Assembly (NCBI RefSeq): GCF_001556105.1
Contig: NZ_LSIF01000034.1
Span: forward strand, 112,064 to 176,063
Source of the DNA: Pseudoxanthomonas mexicana
GTDB taxonomy: Bacteria; Pseudomonadota; Gammaproteobacteria; Xanthomonadales; Xanthomonadaceae
Length of the DNA: 64,000 bases
Direction of reading: 5' to 3'
This document shows positions 8,157 through 17,992 of this stretch, one piece after another. Each line of letters begins with the position of its first letter. Position 1 is the first letter of the stretch. The position numbers were made by a program, and so were the translations under genes. The notes below the pieces were generated by a model that was not told where the DNA came from, ran no database searches, and saw only the letters and a list, made by a program, of their open reading frames with translations.

Positions 8157-9659
8157 TCAGCGTCGTCCGCCGAAGATGCTGCCCAGAATGCCTCGCACGA
8201 TCTGGTTGCCCAGCTTCGTGCCGACGGTGCGGGTGGTCTGCTTGGCCATCGTCTCGATCATGCCCTGGCGGCGCTTGGTGCCGAACACCGCGTCCTTGAC
8301 CGCCTGGCCGAAGCCGCCGGCATCGGGGTCGTCCTTCTCCGTCTTCGCGGCCGGCGCGTTGGCGGCCTGAACAGCCGTCTCCGCCCGCTTGGCCAGCATC
8401 TCCGCCGCCGATTCGCGGTTCACCGCCGTGTCGTACTTGCCGCCGACGGGGCTGCCGCTTCGCACCTGCTGGCGCTCGGCCTCGTTGATCGCGCCCATGC
8501 GGCAGCGTGGTGGCGAGACCAGCGTCTGCTGCACCGGCGACGGAATGCCCTTGTCCTGCAGCGTCGATACCAGCGCCTCGCCGGTACCCAGCGTGGAAAT
8601 GGCCTGCGCCACGTCCAGCTTCGGGTTCGGCACGAAGGTCTGTGCGGCCGTCTTCACCGCTTTCTGGTCGCGCGGGGTGAACGCGCGCAGCGCGTGCTGC
8701 ACACGGTTGCCCAACTGGCCCAGGATGTTGTCGGGCACGTCGTCGGGGAACTGCGAGCAGAAATACACGCCCACGCCCTTGGAGCGGATCAGGCGCACGA
8801 CCTGTTCGATGCGCTGCTGCAGCGCCGGTGGTGCGTCGTTGAACAGCAGGTGCGCTTCGTCGAAGAAGAACACCAGCTTCGGCTTGTCCAGATCGCCGAC
8901 TTCCGGCAGCGTCTCGAACAACTCCGACAGCAGCCACAGCAGGAAGCTGGAATACAGGCGCGGCTTCAGGATCAGCTGGTCGGCGGCGAGGATGCCGATG
9001 ACCCCGCGACCATCCGTGTTGGTGCGCATCAGGTCGGCCAGTTCCAGCGCGGGCTCGCCGAAGAACATTTCGCCGCCTTCCTGCTCCAGCCGCAGCAGCG
9101 CGCGCTGGATGGCGCCCACCGACTGCGTGCTGACCAGGCCATAGCTGGTGGAAATGTCCTTGCGCTCTGCGGCGACCAGGCCCAGCAACGCACGCAGGTC
9201 TTCCAGGTCGAGCAGCAGCAGGCCGCGGTCGTCGGCGAGCTTGAACACGATGTCCAGCACGCCGCTCTGGGTGTCGTTCAATTCGAGGATGCGCGACAGC
9301 AGGGTGGGGCCCATCTCGCTGACGGTGGTACGCACCGGGTGGCCGAGCTTGCCGTACAGGTCCCAGAACAGGACCGGGCTGGCGATCGGCGCGTAGTCGG
9401 CGATGCCGATGTCCTTCGCCCGCTGCACGACACGCGCGCTGCCGTCGCCGGCCGTGGCCAGGCCGGCCACGTCGCCCTTCACGTCGGCCATGAACACGGG
9501 TACGCCCATGCGCGAGAAGCCTTCGGCCAGCGTCATCACCGTCACCGTCTTGCCGGTGCCGGTGGCGCCGGCCACCAGACCATGACGATTACCGAACTTC
9601 GGCAGCAGCGTGACCGGGATATCGTCCGTGACGCCCTTGCCCAGCAGGATCGGATCCAT
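8157..9659 (-). CDS. yjgR: HerA-like/YjgR family ATPase (DUF853)
   Basis: 500 residues from the ATG at 9659 (MDPILLGKG), the same length as E. coli YjgR; the upstream extension is not conserved-looking. Walker A GATGTGKT at residues 31-38, the downstream ADVKGD segment, and Walker B LVFFFDEAHLLF near residues 255-270. The C-terminus has the family region rich in KTAAQTF and PSPVQQTLVSPPRCRMG. Predicted cytosolic helicase/translocase-like ATPase of the HerA/FtsK superfamily; cellular role not established. Probable first gene of the run yjgR-exported protein-greB. Confidence 0.92.
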   Translation of the reverse strand: MDPILLGKGVTDDIPVTLLPKFGNRHGLVAGATGTGKTVTVMTLAEGFSRMGVPVFMADVKGDVAGLATAGDGSARVVQRAKDIGIADYAPIASPVLFWDLYGKLGHPVRTTVSEMGPTLLSRILELNDTQSGVLDIVFKLADDRGLLLLDLEDLRALLGLVAAERKDISTSYGLVSTQSVGAIQRALLRLEQEGGEMFFGEPALELADLMRTNTDGRGVIGILAADQLILKPRLYSSFLLWLLSELFETLPEVGDLDKPKLVFFFDEAHLLFNDAPPALQQRIEQVVRLIRSKGVGVYFCSQFPDDVPDNILGQLGNRVQHALRAFTPRDQKAVKTAAQTFVPNPKLDVAQAISTLGTGEALVSTLQDKGIPSPVQQTLVSPPRCRMGAINEAERQQVRSGSPVGGKYDTAVNRESAAEMLAKRAETAVQAANAPAAKTEKDDPDAGGFGQAVKDAVFGTKRRQGMIETMAKQTTRTVGTKLGNQIVRGILGSIFGGRR

Positions 9660-9794
9660 GTGCAACCTCGCGTGATGATGGCCGGATTCTAGCGGCTGGA
9701 GGCTGCACCGGGGGCAATATTCCATGACGCATGACCTTGCCCGCGGCAGCGGCCCGGGGCTACCCTCCCGGCTCACACTCTGGATGCATACCTG

Positions 9795-11375
9795 ATGTCG
9801 TTTGCGGTTCCTGCCTGTCTGCGCCACTGGCCCGTTGCGGTCGCCCTGTCCCTGCTGCTGGTATCACCGGCCTCGCTGGCCCAGCGTGTTTCCGCCCGTG
9901 ACCGTGCCGCGTCCGAAGCGCTCGAACAGCGGATGGCCGCCGCCGAGAAGCGCTATCGCGATGGCCTGGTCCTGGTGGCCAACAGCGATCCGCGTGGCGC
10001 CACCGAGAGCGATGCCGCGCTGGAAGACATGGAAGACGTACTGGCCGCCTGCTCCCAGCAACGCGGTTGCCAGGTCCCTACGTTGCTGGCGACGTACAAG
10101 CGCCTGCTGAAAGGCAATGCCGATGCGCAGGGCGACGACAGAGAGGGCGCGGGGGATGTCATCGATGCCCTCGACGATGGCACCGACCACGCGACCTCAA
10201 GCGGTGTCCCGATCCCGGAAACCGCGCGTACCGCCGCACTGATGAATGACCAGCGGCACGCCTTCGACCGCATGGTGGAGTACAACCCGGCCATCCAGGC
10301 CGGCATCCGCCGTTGGCTCACCGACATGCGCCCCGCGCTGATCGACAGCTACGAGAACTACCAGAACATGCGCGCCGAGCTGTACCCGGCGTGGGAGCGC
10401 AGCGGCCTGCCGGAAGCGCTGCTGTTCGGCATCATGGCGAAGGAATCCAACGGCCGCGTGCACTCGACTTCGCGCGCCGGCGCGGCAGGGCCGATGCAGT
10501 TCATGTTCCATACCGGCGCGCGGTTCGGCCTGGGCCGTGATGCGAGCGGCTTCGACACGCGCTACGACCCGTACGCGTCCGGACAGGCCAGCGCGGAGTA
10601 CATGAACGAGCGCATGCGCGGCCTCAACAACAACATCGAGCTGGCGCTGGCCGCGTACAACGGCGGCGAAGGACGCGCGGCGCGCGTCTACCGCGAGAAC
10701 AGCGGCCTGGGCTTCTGGGACGACGTGGTCTACAGCCAGTTCCCCGGCGAGACGCGCGACTACGTGCCGATGGTGATCGCGGGGGCGTGGCTGTTCCTGC
10801 ATCCGCGCCAGTACGGGCTGGAGTTCCCGAAGATCACCGCGCAACCCGCATCGCTGAAGCTGGCACGCGACGCATCGCTCTACGAGCTGACCATCTGCCT
10901 CGGCAACGGCGGTACGCGCGAGGGCTACATGCGCACGTTGCGCAACCTCAATCCACGCTACCCGCCGGAGGCCTGGATTCCGGCCGGCACCACGCTCAAG
11001 GCCAATGCGCGCATCGTGGGCCTGTACACGCGCTACTGCGTCAACGGGCCGCGTGCCGAACTGGCGCGCACGCTGGTGAACGCCGATCCCGCTGCCGCCA
11101 TCCGGCACGTATCGCGGTCGGGCAACGTGGCCGTGGGCGACGTGACCCCGGTGGCCGGCGTGCCGACCACGGTGGCCACCGGTGATCCGAAGCCGGCAGA
11201 GCCCAAAGCGAAGCAGGCGCGTGATTACCGCGTGGCGAAGGGCGACACGCTCGGCCGCATCTCGCAGCGGTTCCAGTGCGACCTGAAGAAACTGGCGCAG
11301 GCCAACAGGCTGAAGGCGCCGGCGTACGCGGTGCGGCCAGGGCAGGAACTGAAGCTGGAAAGCTGCAGGAAGTAG
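9795..11375 (+). CDS. membrane/periplasmic lytic transglycosylase with SLT and LysM domains
   Basis: 526 residues. Signal peptide residues 1-30 (ends SPASLAQ). The SLT catalytic domain spans about residues 195-340: the catalytic Glu217 sits in MAKESNGRV, followed by SRAGAAGPMQFM and the late motif ALAAYNGGEGRAARVY. A LysM peptidoglycan-binding module is at about residues 475-522 (DYRVAKGDTLGRISQRF, PGQELKL). This is an MltD-like layout, cutting glycan strands with 1,6-anhydro product formation. It has one visible LysM, fewer than E. coli MltD, and lacks an obvious lipobox. Confidence 0.9.
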   Translation: MSFAVPACLRHWPVAVALSLLLVSPASLAQRVSARDRAASEALEQRMAAAEKRYRDGLVLVANSDPRGATESDAALEDMEDVLAACSQQRGCQVPTLLATYKRLLKGNADAQGDDREGAGDVIDALDDGTDHATSSGVPIPETARTAALMNDQRHAFDRMVEYNPAIQAGIRRWLTDMRPALIDSYENYQNMRAELYPAWERSGLPEALLFGIMAKESNGRVHSTSRAGAAGPMQFMFHTGARFGLGRDASGFDTRYDPYASGQASAEYMNERMRGLNNNIELALAAYNGGEGRAARVYRENSGLGFWDDVVYSQFPGETRDYVPMVIAGAWLFLHPRQYGLEFPKITAQPASLKLARDASLYELTICLGNGGTREGYMRTLRNLNPRYPPEAWIPAGTTLKANARIVGLYTRYCVNGPRAELARTLVNADPAAAIRHVSRSGNVAVGDVTPVAGVPTTVATGDPKPAEPKAKQARDYRVAKGDTLGRISQRFQCDLKKLAQANRLKAPAYAVRPGQELKLESCRK

Positions 11376-11434
11376 GCGCTTCGCGGTACGGGTGCCGGTG
11401 TCGCTAATGTGAGCCGAAAGCCCGCAGTTTCAGC

Positions 11435-11463
11435 TGCATTCGAAGGAATCCACCCGCTAGACT
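11435..11463 (+). promoter_or_regulatory. candidate promoter of the lipoprotein gene
   Basis: TGCATT (11435-11440), 17-bp spacer, TAGACT (11458-11463). The -35 is weak. A strong ribosome site (AGGAGGAAGG) follows at 11475-11484, just before the ATG at 11489. Confidence 0.4.
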
Positions 11464-11488
11464 CTCGCCTTACTTCAGGAGGAAGGCG

Positions 11489-11998
11489 ATGAGAGTTTCC
11501 ACAAATCTGCTGCCCATGGCGGTCATGTCGATCATGCTGGCCGCCTGTTCGGGCGAGAACGCCGAGAAGGCTGCGTCAGGCGCGGTGTCGAAAGCGGTCG
11601 AACTGGCGAAAGGTGCCGCTACCGGCGCCAGCAAAGGGGTGGACGACGGGCGCAAGGCGAGCACCAGCATCGATGGGGCGGTGATCGTCAGCAGCGGCGC
11701 AGAGCTGAAGGCATCGCTCACCGGCGGCGTGCTGGCGGCGCAGAAGGACGACGCGACCCTGGTGACCCTGGGCTTCGCCAACGAGGGTGCCGCACCGGTA
11801 CGCGTCACCGAGCTGTCGCAGGGCGGACACGTCACCGGACTGGACGGCGAAGGTTATGCCTGCACCACGTTACAGGCGGGCGACGAATTCACGGTGCCGG
11901 CGAAGGCCAAGCTCAAGGTCGAGATGCGCTTCGACTGCACGGACAAGACGTTGGCCAAGGTGCGCCTGTACGACGTGGAATACGCGGTCGCGCCCTGA
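11489..11998 (+). CDS. putative lipoprotein, unknown function
   Basis: 169 residues. Signal peptide with a lipobox LAAC, Cys20 being the acylation site, followed by SGENAEKAASGAV. Residues 20-60 are Ala/Gly/Lys-rich and probably flexible. The C-terminal part (about 75-169) is beta-rich with two cysteines (CTTLQAG and FDCTDKT). Stand-alone gene with its own strong Shine-Dalgarno. Residues after the lipid Cys are Ser-Gly, so outer-membrane sorting is expected. No family recognised. Confidence 0.75.
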   Translation: MRVSTNLLPMAVMSIMLAACSGENAEKAASGAVSKAVELAKGAATGASKGVDDGRKASTSIDGAVIVSSGAELKASLTGGVLAAQKDDATLVTLGFANEGAAPVRVTELSQGGHVTGLDGEGYACTTLQAGDEFTVPAKAKLKVEMRFDCTDKTLAKVRLYDVEYAVAP

Positions 11999-12020
11999 CG
12001 AGGCGCGAGCAGGCAATCGG

Positions 12021-12866
12021 TCAGCCTGTGCGGCGCGCCAAGGCCTGGCCCAGCCGCACCGGCGATTCCGCCTTCAACTCCGGCGCGATCTCCGCCACGC
12101 CCGGCGGCAGCAGCACGATGACCGTCGATCCGTAATTGAAACGCGCCATCTCCCCGAATCGTTCCAGCGTGATGCCCTTGCCGCGGTAATCCTTGCGGGT
12201 GATCGCGGTGCCGTAGGCGGGGATCTCCTCGCCGCTCCACACGGTTTCCACGCCGGAGACGAGCAGGGCACCGACCATCACCGACACCATCGGGCCGAAA
12301 TCGGTATCGAAGTGGCAGACCAGGCGCTCGTTGCGGGCGAACAGGCGCGGCACGTTCGCCACGGCGTCGGTGCCCACGCTGAAAAGCCGGCCGGGCACGT
12401 GCACGGTCTCGCGCAGCGTGCCGGTCCACGGCATGTGCACCCGGTGGTAGTCGCGCGGCGACAGGTAGACGGTGGCGAACAGGCCGTTGCGGAACGGCTC
12501 CGCGGCCGCCGCATCGCCCAGCAGTTCGGCGGCGGTGAACGACTGGCCCTTGGCCTGGAAGATGCGGCCGTCCTCGATCGGGCCGCACTGGCTGATATGG
12601 CCGTCGGCCGGCATCAGCAGCGCGCGCGGGTCCGCGTCGGCGACGCGGGCGCCCGGCTTCAGCGCGCGGGTGAAGAAGGCATTGAAGCTGGGGTAGGAAC
12701 GCGGATCAGGGTTTGCGGCCTCGCCGAGGTCGACGTTGAACTTCCTCGTCACCGTGTCGATCAGCCAGCGGCTGGTGCCCGGCGAGGTCGAATACGCCAG
12801 CCGCCGCGCCAGCGACGACAGCAAGCGGTGCGGCAGGACATAGGTCAGCGAGGTCAGCAGGCTCAT
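12021..12866 (-). CDS. psd: phosphatidylserine decarboxylase proenzyme
   Basis: 281 residues from the ATG at 12866, which overlaps the SCO gene stop (ATGA). Converts phosphatidylserine to phosphatidylethanolamine at the inner membrane. Family motifs are [37 protein letters not shown], and the self-cleavage site FNYGSTVIV, in which Ser247 becomes the pyruvoyl group of the alpha chain. The E. coli sequence at this point is LGST; here Leu is replaced by Tyr but the Gly-Ser-Thr core is intact. Confidence 0.95.
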   Translation of the reverse strand: MSLLTSLTYVLPHRLLSSLARRLAYSTSPGTSRWLIDTVTRKFNVDLGEAANPDPRSYPSFNAFFTRALKPGARVADADPRALLMPADGHISQCGPIEDGRIFQAKGQSFTAAELLGDAAAAEPFRNGLFATVYLSPRDYHRVHMPWTGTLRETVHVPGRLFSVGTDAVANVPRLFARNERLVCHFDTDFGPMVSVMVGALLVSGVETVWSGEEIPAYGTAITRKDYRGKGITLERFGEMARFNYGSTVIVLLPPGVAEIAPELKAESPVRLGQALARRTG

Positions 12867-13516
12867 TTCGTCGACGCCTCGGTCAACGCGCGCATGTCGG
12901 CGGCGATCGCCTTGGGCTGGAACGGCGGACGGATCAGGCCGGCCAGGCGACCCTGCGGGTCCAGCACGCCGATCGCCGAGGAGTGGTCCATGCTGTAGTC
13001 GTTCGGGTTCTGTTCGAAGCCATCGCCCGGCACCTTCATGAAGACGAAGCCCAGCGACTTGGCGAAGTTTTCCAGCGTCGGTACGTCGGCGGTGGCGGCC
13101 ATCGTGTCGGGATGGAACGCGTGGGCGTATTCGCCAATGCGGGTGGGCGTGTCGCGCTCCGGGTCCACCGATATGAACAGCACGCGCGGGCGGGTGGAGT
13201 CGGGCAGGTCCTTCCACTGCGCCTGGGCCTGGGCCAGTTCGGCCAGCGTGGTCGGGCAGACATCCGGGCAGAAGGTGAAGCCGAGGAAGACCAGCGTCCA
13301 GTGGCCTTTCAGTTCGCCATCGGTCAGTTGGGTGCCATCGGACTGGCGCAGCGAGAATGGCGCCAGCGGGCGCGCCTGCGGGAACAGGCTGACTGTCTGC
13401 GTCGGTGGCCACACGGTAGCCGGCGTGACGGGGCCGAAGAATTTCTGTGCGGCCAGCAGGCCGAGGCCGGCAGCGAGCGCCAGGACGAGGATGAGGCCGA
13501 TCTTCTTGTTGAACAT
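12863..13516 (-). CDS. SCO1/SenC family protein (copper chaperone for cytochrome oxidase)
   Basis: 217 residues from the ATG at 13516 ([10 protein letters not shown]), preceded by a GGGAG site; an in-frame upstream start at 13546 is possible but less likely. N-terminal membrane anchor/signal (residues 5-23), then a thioredoxin-like domain with the copper-binding CxxxC, Cys83 and Cys87 in TFCPDVCPT, and the conserved His178 in [10 protein letters not shown]. Periplasmic. It delivers copper to, or acts as a redox partner for, the CuA site of terminal oxidases. Coupled to psd by a 4-bp overlap, an unexpected pairing. Confidence 0.9.
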   Translation of the reverse strand: MFNKKIGLILVLALAAGLGLLAAQKFFGPVTPATVWPPTQTVSLFPQARPLAPFSLRQSDGTQLTDGELKGHWTLVFLGFTFCPDVCPTTLAELAQAQAQWKDLPDSTRPRVLFISVDPERDTPTRIGEYAHAFHPDTMAATADVPTLENFAKSLGFVFMKVPGDGFEQNPNDYSMDHSSAIGVLDPQGRLAGLIRPPFQPKAIAADMRALTEASTK

Positions 13517-13607
13517 GCGCTTGGGACTCCCACGAAGGAGGGTCACGGCCGGTGGGCCGGGGCCGCATGGGCGCGGCAGGAGCCGGTCATGATACCGGGG
13601 CAGCCCC

Positions 13608-13613
13608 TATAAT
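13608..13613 (+). promoter_or_regulatory. probable -10 box for prmB
   Basis: A perfect TATAAT at 13608-13613 in the divergent region between the SCO gene and prmB, 40 bp before the prmB ATG. The -35 region is weak. Confidence 0.55.
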
Positions 13614-13653
13614 CGGCGGCCTTCGCCGTTCCGGCGTCTTCACAAGCCTTGCC

Positions 13654-14583
13654 ATGACCGCCGACGTCGCCGCCGAACTGCACACCATCATCGACCTGAT
13701 CCGCTACGGCGCCAGCCGTTTCAATGCCGCCGGCCTGACCTTCGGGCACAGCTACGACAACGCGCTGGATGAGTCGTCGCACCTGGTGCTGCACACGCTG
13801 CACCTGCCGCCGGACCTCGGTCCGGCTTACGGCCAGGCGCGCGTTACGGGGGCGGAAAAGGCGCAGGTGCTGGCGTTGTTCGAGCGCCGCGTGAACGAGC
13901 GCGTTCCCGTCGCCTACCTGACCGGCGAGGCCTGGTTCGCCGGCCTCAGCTTCAAGAGCGATGCGCGCGCGCTGGTGCCGCGTTCGCCGATCGCCGAGCT
14001 GATCGAAGCCGGCTTCGAGCCCTGGCTGGGCGGCCGCGAGGTCAACCATGCACTGGACCTGTGCACCGGTTCCGGCTGCATCGCCATCGCGATGGGCCAC
14101 TACAACCCCGACTGGCAGGTCGACGGCGTCGACATCAGCGACGACGCGCTGGCCCTGTCGGCCGAGAACAAGGCACGCCTGCTGGCCGACAACGTGCAGT
14201 TCCTCAAATCCGACCTGTTCGCCGGCCTGACGGGCAGGCACTACGACCTGATCGTCACCAATCCGCCCTACGTCACCAACGACGAGACCGATGCGCTGCC
14301 GAAGGAATACTCCTTCGAGCCGGAACTCGGCCTGCGTGCGGGCGATGACGGCCTGGACCTGGTGCTGAAGATCCTGCGCGATGCGCCGCTGCACCTCAGC
14401 CAGGACGGCCTGCTGATCTGCGAAGTCGGCGAGTCCGAACGCGCACTGGTCAAGCTGCTGCCGGATGTCGAGTTCGCCTGGATCGAGTTCAAGGTCGGCC
14501 AGATGGGCATCTTCGCCGTCGAATGCGCGGAACTGATCCGGCACAACGCGCACATCAGCGCGCTCGCCGCCGCCCGGAAATAA
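13654..14583 (+). CDS. prmB: 50S ribosomal protein L3 glutamine methyltransferase
   Basis: 309 residues from the ATG at 13654; the longer frame starts before the -10 box. SAM-dependent N5-glutamine methyltransferase. SAM motif LDLCTGSGCIAIAMG, catalytic NPPY at residues 203-206 (VTNPPYVTN), and the PrmB-type N-terminal helical part (HTIIDLIRYGASRF). Length equals E. coli PrmB (310). PrmB rather than PrmC is indicated by the L-P-K-E-Y-S-F-E-P segment after the NPPY motif and by the lack of a prfA neighbour. Confidence 0.95.
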   Translation: MTADVAAELHTIIDLIRYGASRFNAAGLTFGHSYDNALDESSHLVLHTLHLPPDLGPAYGQARVTGAEKAQVLALFERRVNERVPVAYLTGEAWFAGLSFKSDARALVPRSPIAELIEAGFEPWLGGREVNHALDLCTGSGCIAIAMGHYNPDWQVDGVDISDDALALSAENKARLLADNVQFLKSDLFAGLTGRHYDLIVTNPPYVTNDETDALPKEYSFEPELGLRAGDDGLDLVLKILRDAPLHLSQDGLLICEVGESERALVKLLPDVEFAWIEFKVGQMGIFAVECAELIRHNAHISALAAARK

Positions 14584-14613
14584 GGCCGCTCGCGCGCCGC
14601 ACGGCACCTTCGG

Positions 14614-14631
14614 CGGTTGCGAACGCAACCG
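14614..14631 (+). repeat. inverted repeat between prmB and aroC
   Basis: CGGTTGCG-AA-CGCAACCG, perfect 8-bp arms. In RNA it would make a compact hairpin 31 bp after the prmB stop. There is no U tract, so it is not a standard terminator. Confidence 0.45.
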
Positions 14632-14723
14632 TCGCGGCCGGCGTTGGCGCACTGCACAATAGGGTGGCCGGTGTGCGATGCTTCGACGCCCGGCACCGGT
14701 AGTTCCCATCCGCGGAGCGGCGC

Positions 14724-15827
14724 TTGAGCAGCAACAGTTTCGGAAAACTCCTCACGGTCACCACGTTCGGCGAATCGCACGGGCCGGCGATCGGCTGCGT
14801 GGTCGACGGCTGCCCGCCCGGGCTGGAGATCGCGCCGGAGGAATTCCGCCACGACCTGGAGCGCCGCGCGACCGGCAAGTCGCGGCATACGTCCGCGCGC
14901 CGCGAGGCCGATGAGGTCGAGATCCTCAGCGGCGTGTATGAAGGCCGCACCACCGGCACGCCAATCGCCCTGCTGATCCGCAACACCGACCAGCGCAGCA
15001 AGGACTATGCCGACATCGCGCGGCAATTCCGCCCTGGCCATGCCGACTACGCCTACTGGCAGAAGTACGGCATCCGCGATCCGCGCGGCGGCGGACGCTC
15101 CTCCGCGCGCGAGACGACGACGCGCGTGGCGGCCGGCGTGATCGCCAAGAAATGGCTGCAGCAACGGTATGGCGTGACCGTGCGCGGCTACCTGTCGCAG
15201 CTCGGGCCGATTACGCCGGACGGTTTCGACTGGAGCGCGGTGGAAGACAACCCGTTCTTCTGGCCGCATGCCGCGCAGGTGCCGGCGCTGGAAACCTACA
15301 TGGACGCGCTGCGCAAGTCAGGCGATTCCATCGGTGCGCGCGTCAATGTCGTCGCCGACGGCGTACCCGCCGGCTGGGGCGAGCCGATCTACGGCAAGCT
15401 CGACGGCGATCTCGCCGCTGCGCTGATGAGCATCAATGCGGTGAAGGGCGTGGAGATCGGCGACGGTTTCGCCGCCGTTACCCAGAAGGGCACCGAACAC
15501 CGCGACCTGATGACGCCGGACGGCTTCCTGTCCAACCATGCCGGCGGCATCCTCGGTGGCATTTCCACCGGCCAGCAGGTCACCGCGTCCATCGTGCTGA
15601 AGCCCACCTCCAGCCTGCGCCTGCCGGGCGCGACGGTGGATGTGGACGGCAACACCGTCGATGTCATCACCACCGGCCGCCACGATCCCTGCGTCGGCAT
15701 CCGCGCCACGCCGATCGCCGAGGCGATGATGGCGCTGGTGCTGATGGACCAGGCGCTGCGCCATCGCGCGCAATGCGGCGACGTCGGCGACGTGCCGCCG
15801 CGGGTTCCCGGCAGTGTCGATGGCTGA
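14724..15827 (+). CDS. aroC: chorismate synthase
   Basis: 367 residues, TTG start with GGAG 7 bp upstream; the N-terminus [20 protein letters not shown] is the family start. FMN-dependent conversion of EPSP to chorismate, the last common step of aromatic biosynthesis. Conserved segments are the GESHG signature, DQRSKDY, and [29 protein letters not shown] in the active-site region. The stop overlaps the next gene by 8 bp. Confidence 0.97.
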   Translation: MSSNSFGKLLTVTTFGESHGPAIGCVVDGCPPGLEIAPEEFRHDLERRATGKSRHTSARREADEVEILSGVYEGRTTGTPIALLIRNTDQRSKDYADIARQFRPGHADYAYWQKYGIRDPRGGGRSSARETTTRVAAGVIAKKWLQQRYGVTVRGYLSQLGPITPDGFDWSAVEDNPFFWPHAAQVPALETYMDALRKSGDSIGARVNVVADGVPAGWGEPIYGKLDGDLAAALMSINAVKGVEIGDGFAAVTQKGTEHRDLMTPDGFLSNHAGGILGGISTGQQVTASIVLKPTSSLRLPGATVDVDGNTVDVITTGRHDPCVGIRATPIAEAMMALVLMDQALRHRAQCGDVGDVPPRVPGSVDG

Positions 15828-16851
15828 GCCGCGGCCGCGCGTCTGGGTGTCGCAGCCGCTGTTCGACGACATCGTCGAACGGCTGGCGGCGCACTTCGAC
15901 GTGCGGTCGACGACCGACGTCACCGAGTACACGCCGCAGGCGATCGCCGATGCTCTGCGCGACAGCGCCGGCGCGCTGGTGACCTTGAACGAGCGCATCG
16001 GCGTGCAGGAAATCGCGGAGGCCGCATCGCTGCGCGCCATCGCCAATGTCGGCGTGGGCTACAACAACCTGGATGTCGCTGCGCTGACGCAGTCCGGCAT
16101 CGTGGCGACCAATACGCCGGACGTATTGACCGAGACGACCGCCGACTTCGGCTTCGCCCTGTTGATGGCGACCGCTCGCCGGATCACCGAAGCCGAACGC
16201 TGGCTGCGTGAGGGGCAATGGCAGCAATGGTCGTTCGGTACGCTGCTGGGCGCCGACCTGCACGGCAGCACGCTGGGCATCGTCGGCATGGGCCGGATCG
16301 GACAGGGCATCGCGCGCCGTGCGCGCGGCTTCGACATGCGCGTGCTGTACCACAACCGCAGCCGCTTGCCGGATGCGGTCGAACAGGAGTGCGGTGCGGC
16401 CTACGCCAGCTTCGACGACGTGTTCGCGCAGGCGGATCACGTGGTGCTGGTGCTGCCGTACTCGCCGCAGGTCCATCATCTGGTCGATGCTGCGGCGCTG
16501 GCGAAAATGAAGCCGACCGCCACGCTGGTGAACATCGCGCGCGGCGGCATCGTCGACGAGGTCGCGCTGGCCGATGCGCTGGCGAACGGTCGCCTGGCCG
16601 CCGCCGGCCTGGACGTCTATGAAGGCGAGCCTGCCGTTCGCCCTGAACTGCTGGCGCTGCGCAACGTCGTGCTGACCCCGCACATCGCCAGCGCCAGCCT
16701 GGCCACGCGCCGCGCCATGGTGTCGCTCGCGGTGGACAACCTGATCGCCGCGCTGGACGAAGGCCCGGATGCAGGCAACCCGCCGACGCCGGTCAATCCC
16801 GATGCGCTGACCACCATCAAAACCATCGCCGCCAAACGACAGGGAGCCTGA
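15820..16851 (+). CDS. D-isomer-specific 2-hydroxyacid dehydrogenase (glyoxylate/hydroxypyruvate reductase type)
   Basis: 343 residues from the ATG at 15820 overlapping the aroC end; a GTG six bases upstream is an alternative. The NAD(P)-binding motif [12 protein letters not shown] lies near the middle. The catalytic Arg, Glu and His motifs are [19 protein letters not shown] and TPHIASAS. Resembles GhrB/glycerate dehydrogenases that reduce glyoxylate or hydroxypyruvate; the exact substrate is not fixed by sequence. Translationally linked to aroC. Confidence 0.88.
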   Translation: MAEPRPRVWVSQPLFDDIVERLAAHFDVRSTTDVTEYTPQAIADALRDSAGALVTLNERIGVQEIAEAASLRAIANVGVGYNNLDVAALTQSGIVATNTPDVLTETTADFGFALLMATARRITEAERWLREGQWQQWSFGTLLGADLHGSTLGIVGMGRIGQGIARRARGFDMRVLYHNRSRLPDAVEQECGAAYASFDDVFAQADHVVLVLPYSPQVHHLVDAAALAKMKPTATLVNIARGGIVDEVALADALANGRLAAAGLDVYEGEPAVRPELLALRNVVLTPHIASASLATRRAMVSLAVDNLIAALDEGPDAGNPPTPVNPDALTTIKTIAAKRQGA

Positions 16852-16928
16852 GGCACGCCCGCAGGTTCCCCGAACACAGCCTTCTCCTGTCTGCTGTCTT
16901 CATTCCTTTCTCGCGAACACCATCTTCC

Positions 16929-17954
<1,026 letters not shown>

Positions 17955-17959
17955 GCGGC

Positions 17960-17965
17960 TATAGT
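17960..17965 (+). promoter_or_regulatory. probable -10 box for the FimV-like gene
   Basis: TATAGT at 17960-17965, 28 bp before the GTG start and just after the asd stop. A GGGGAAGGG ribosome site lies at 17982-17990. No strong -35. Confidence 0.4.
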
Positions 17966-17992
17966 CGTGCCCGGGAAACTTGGGGAAGGGCC

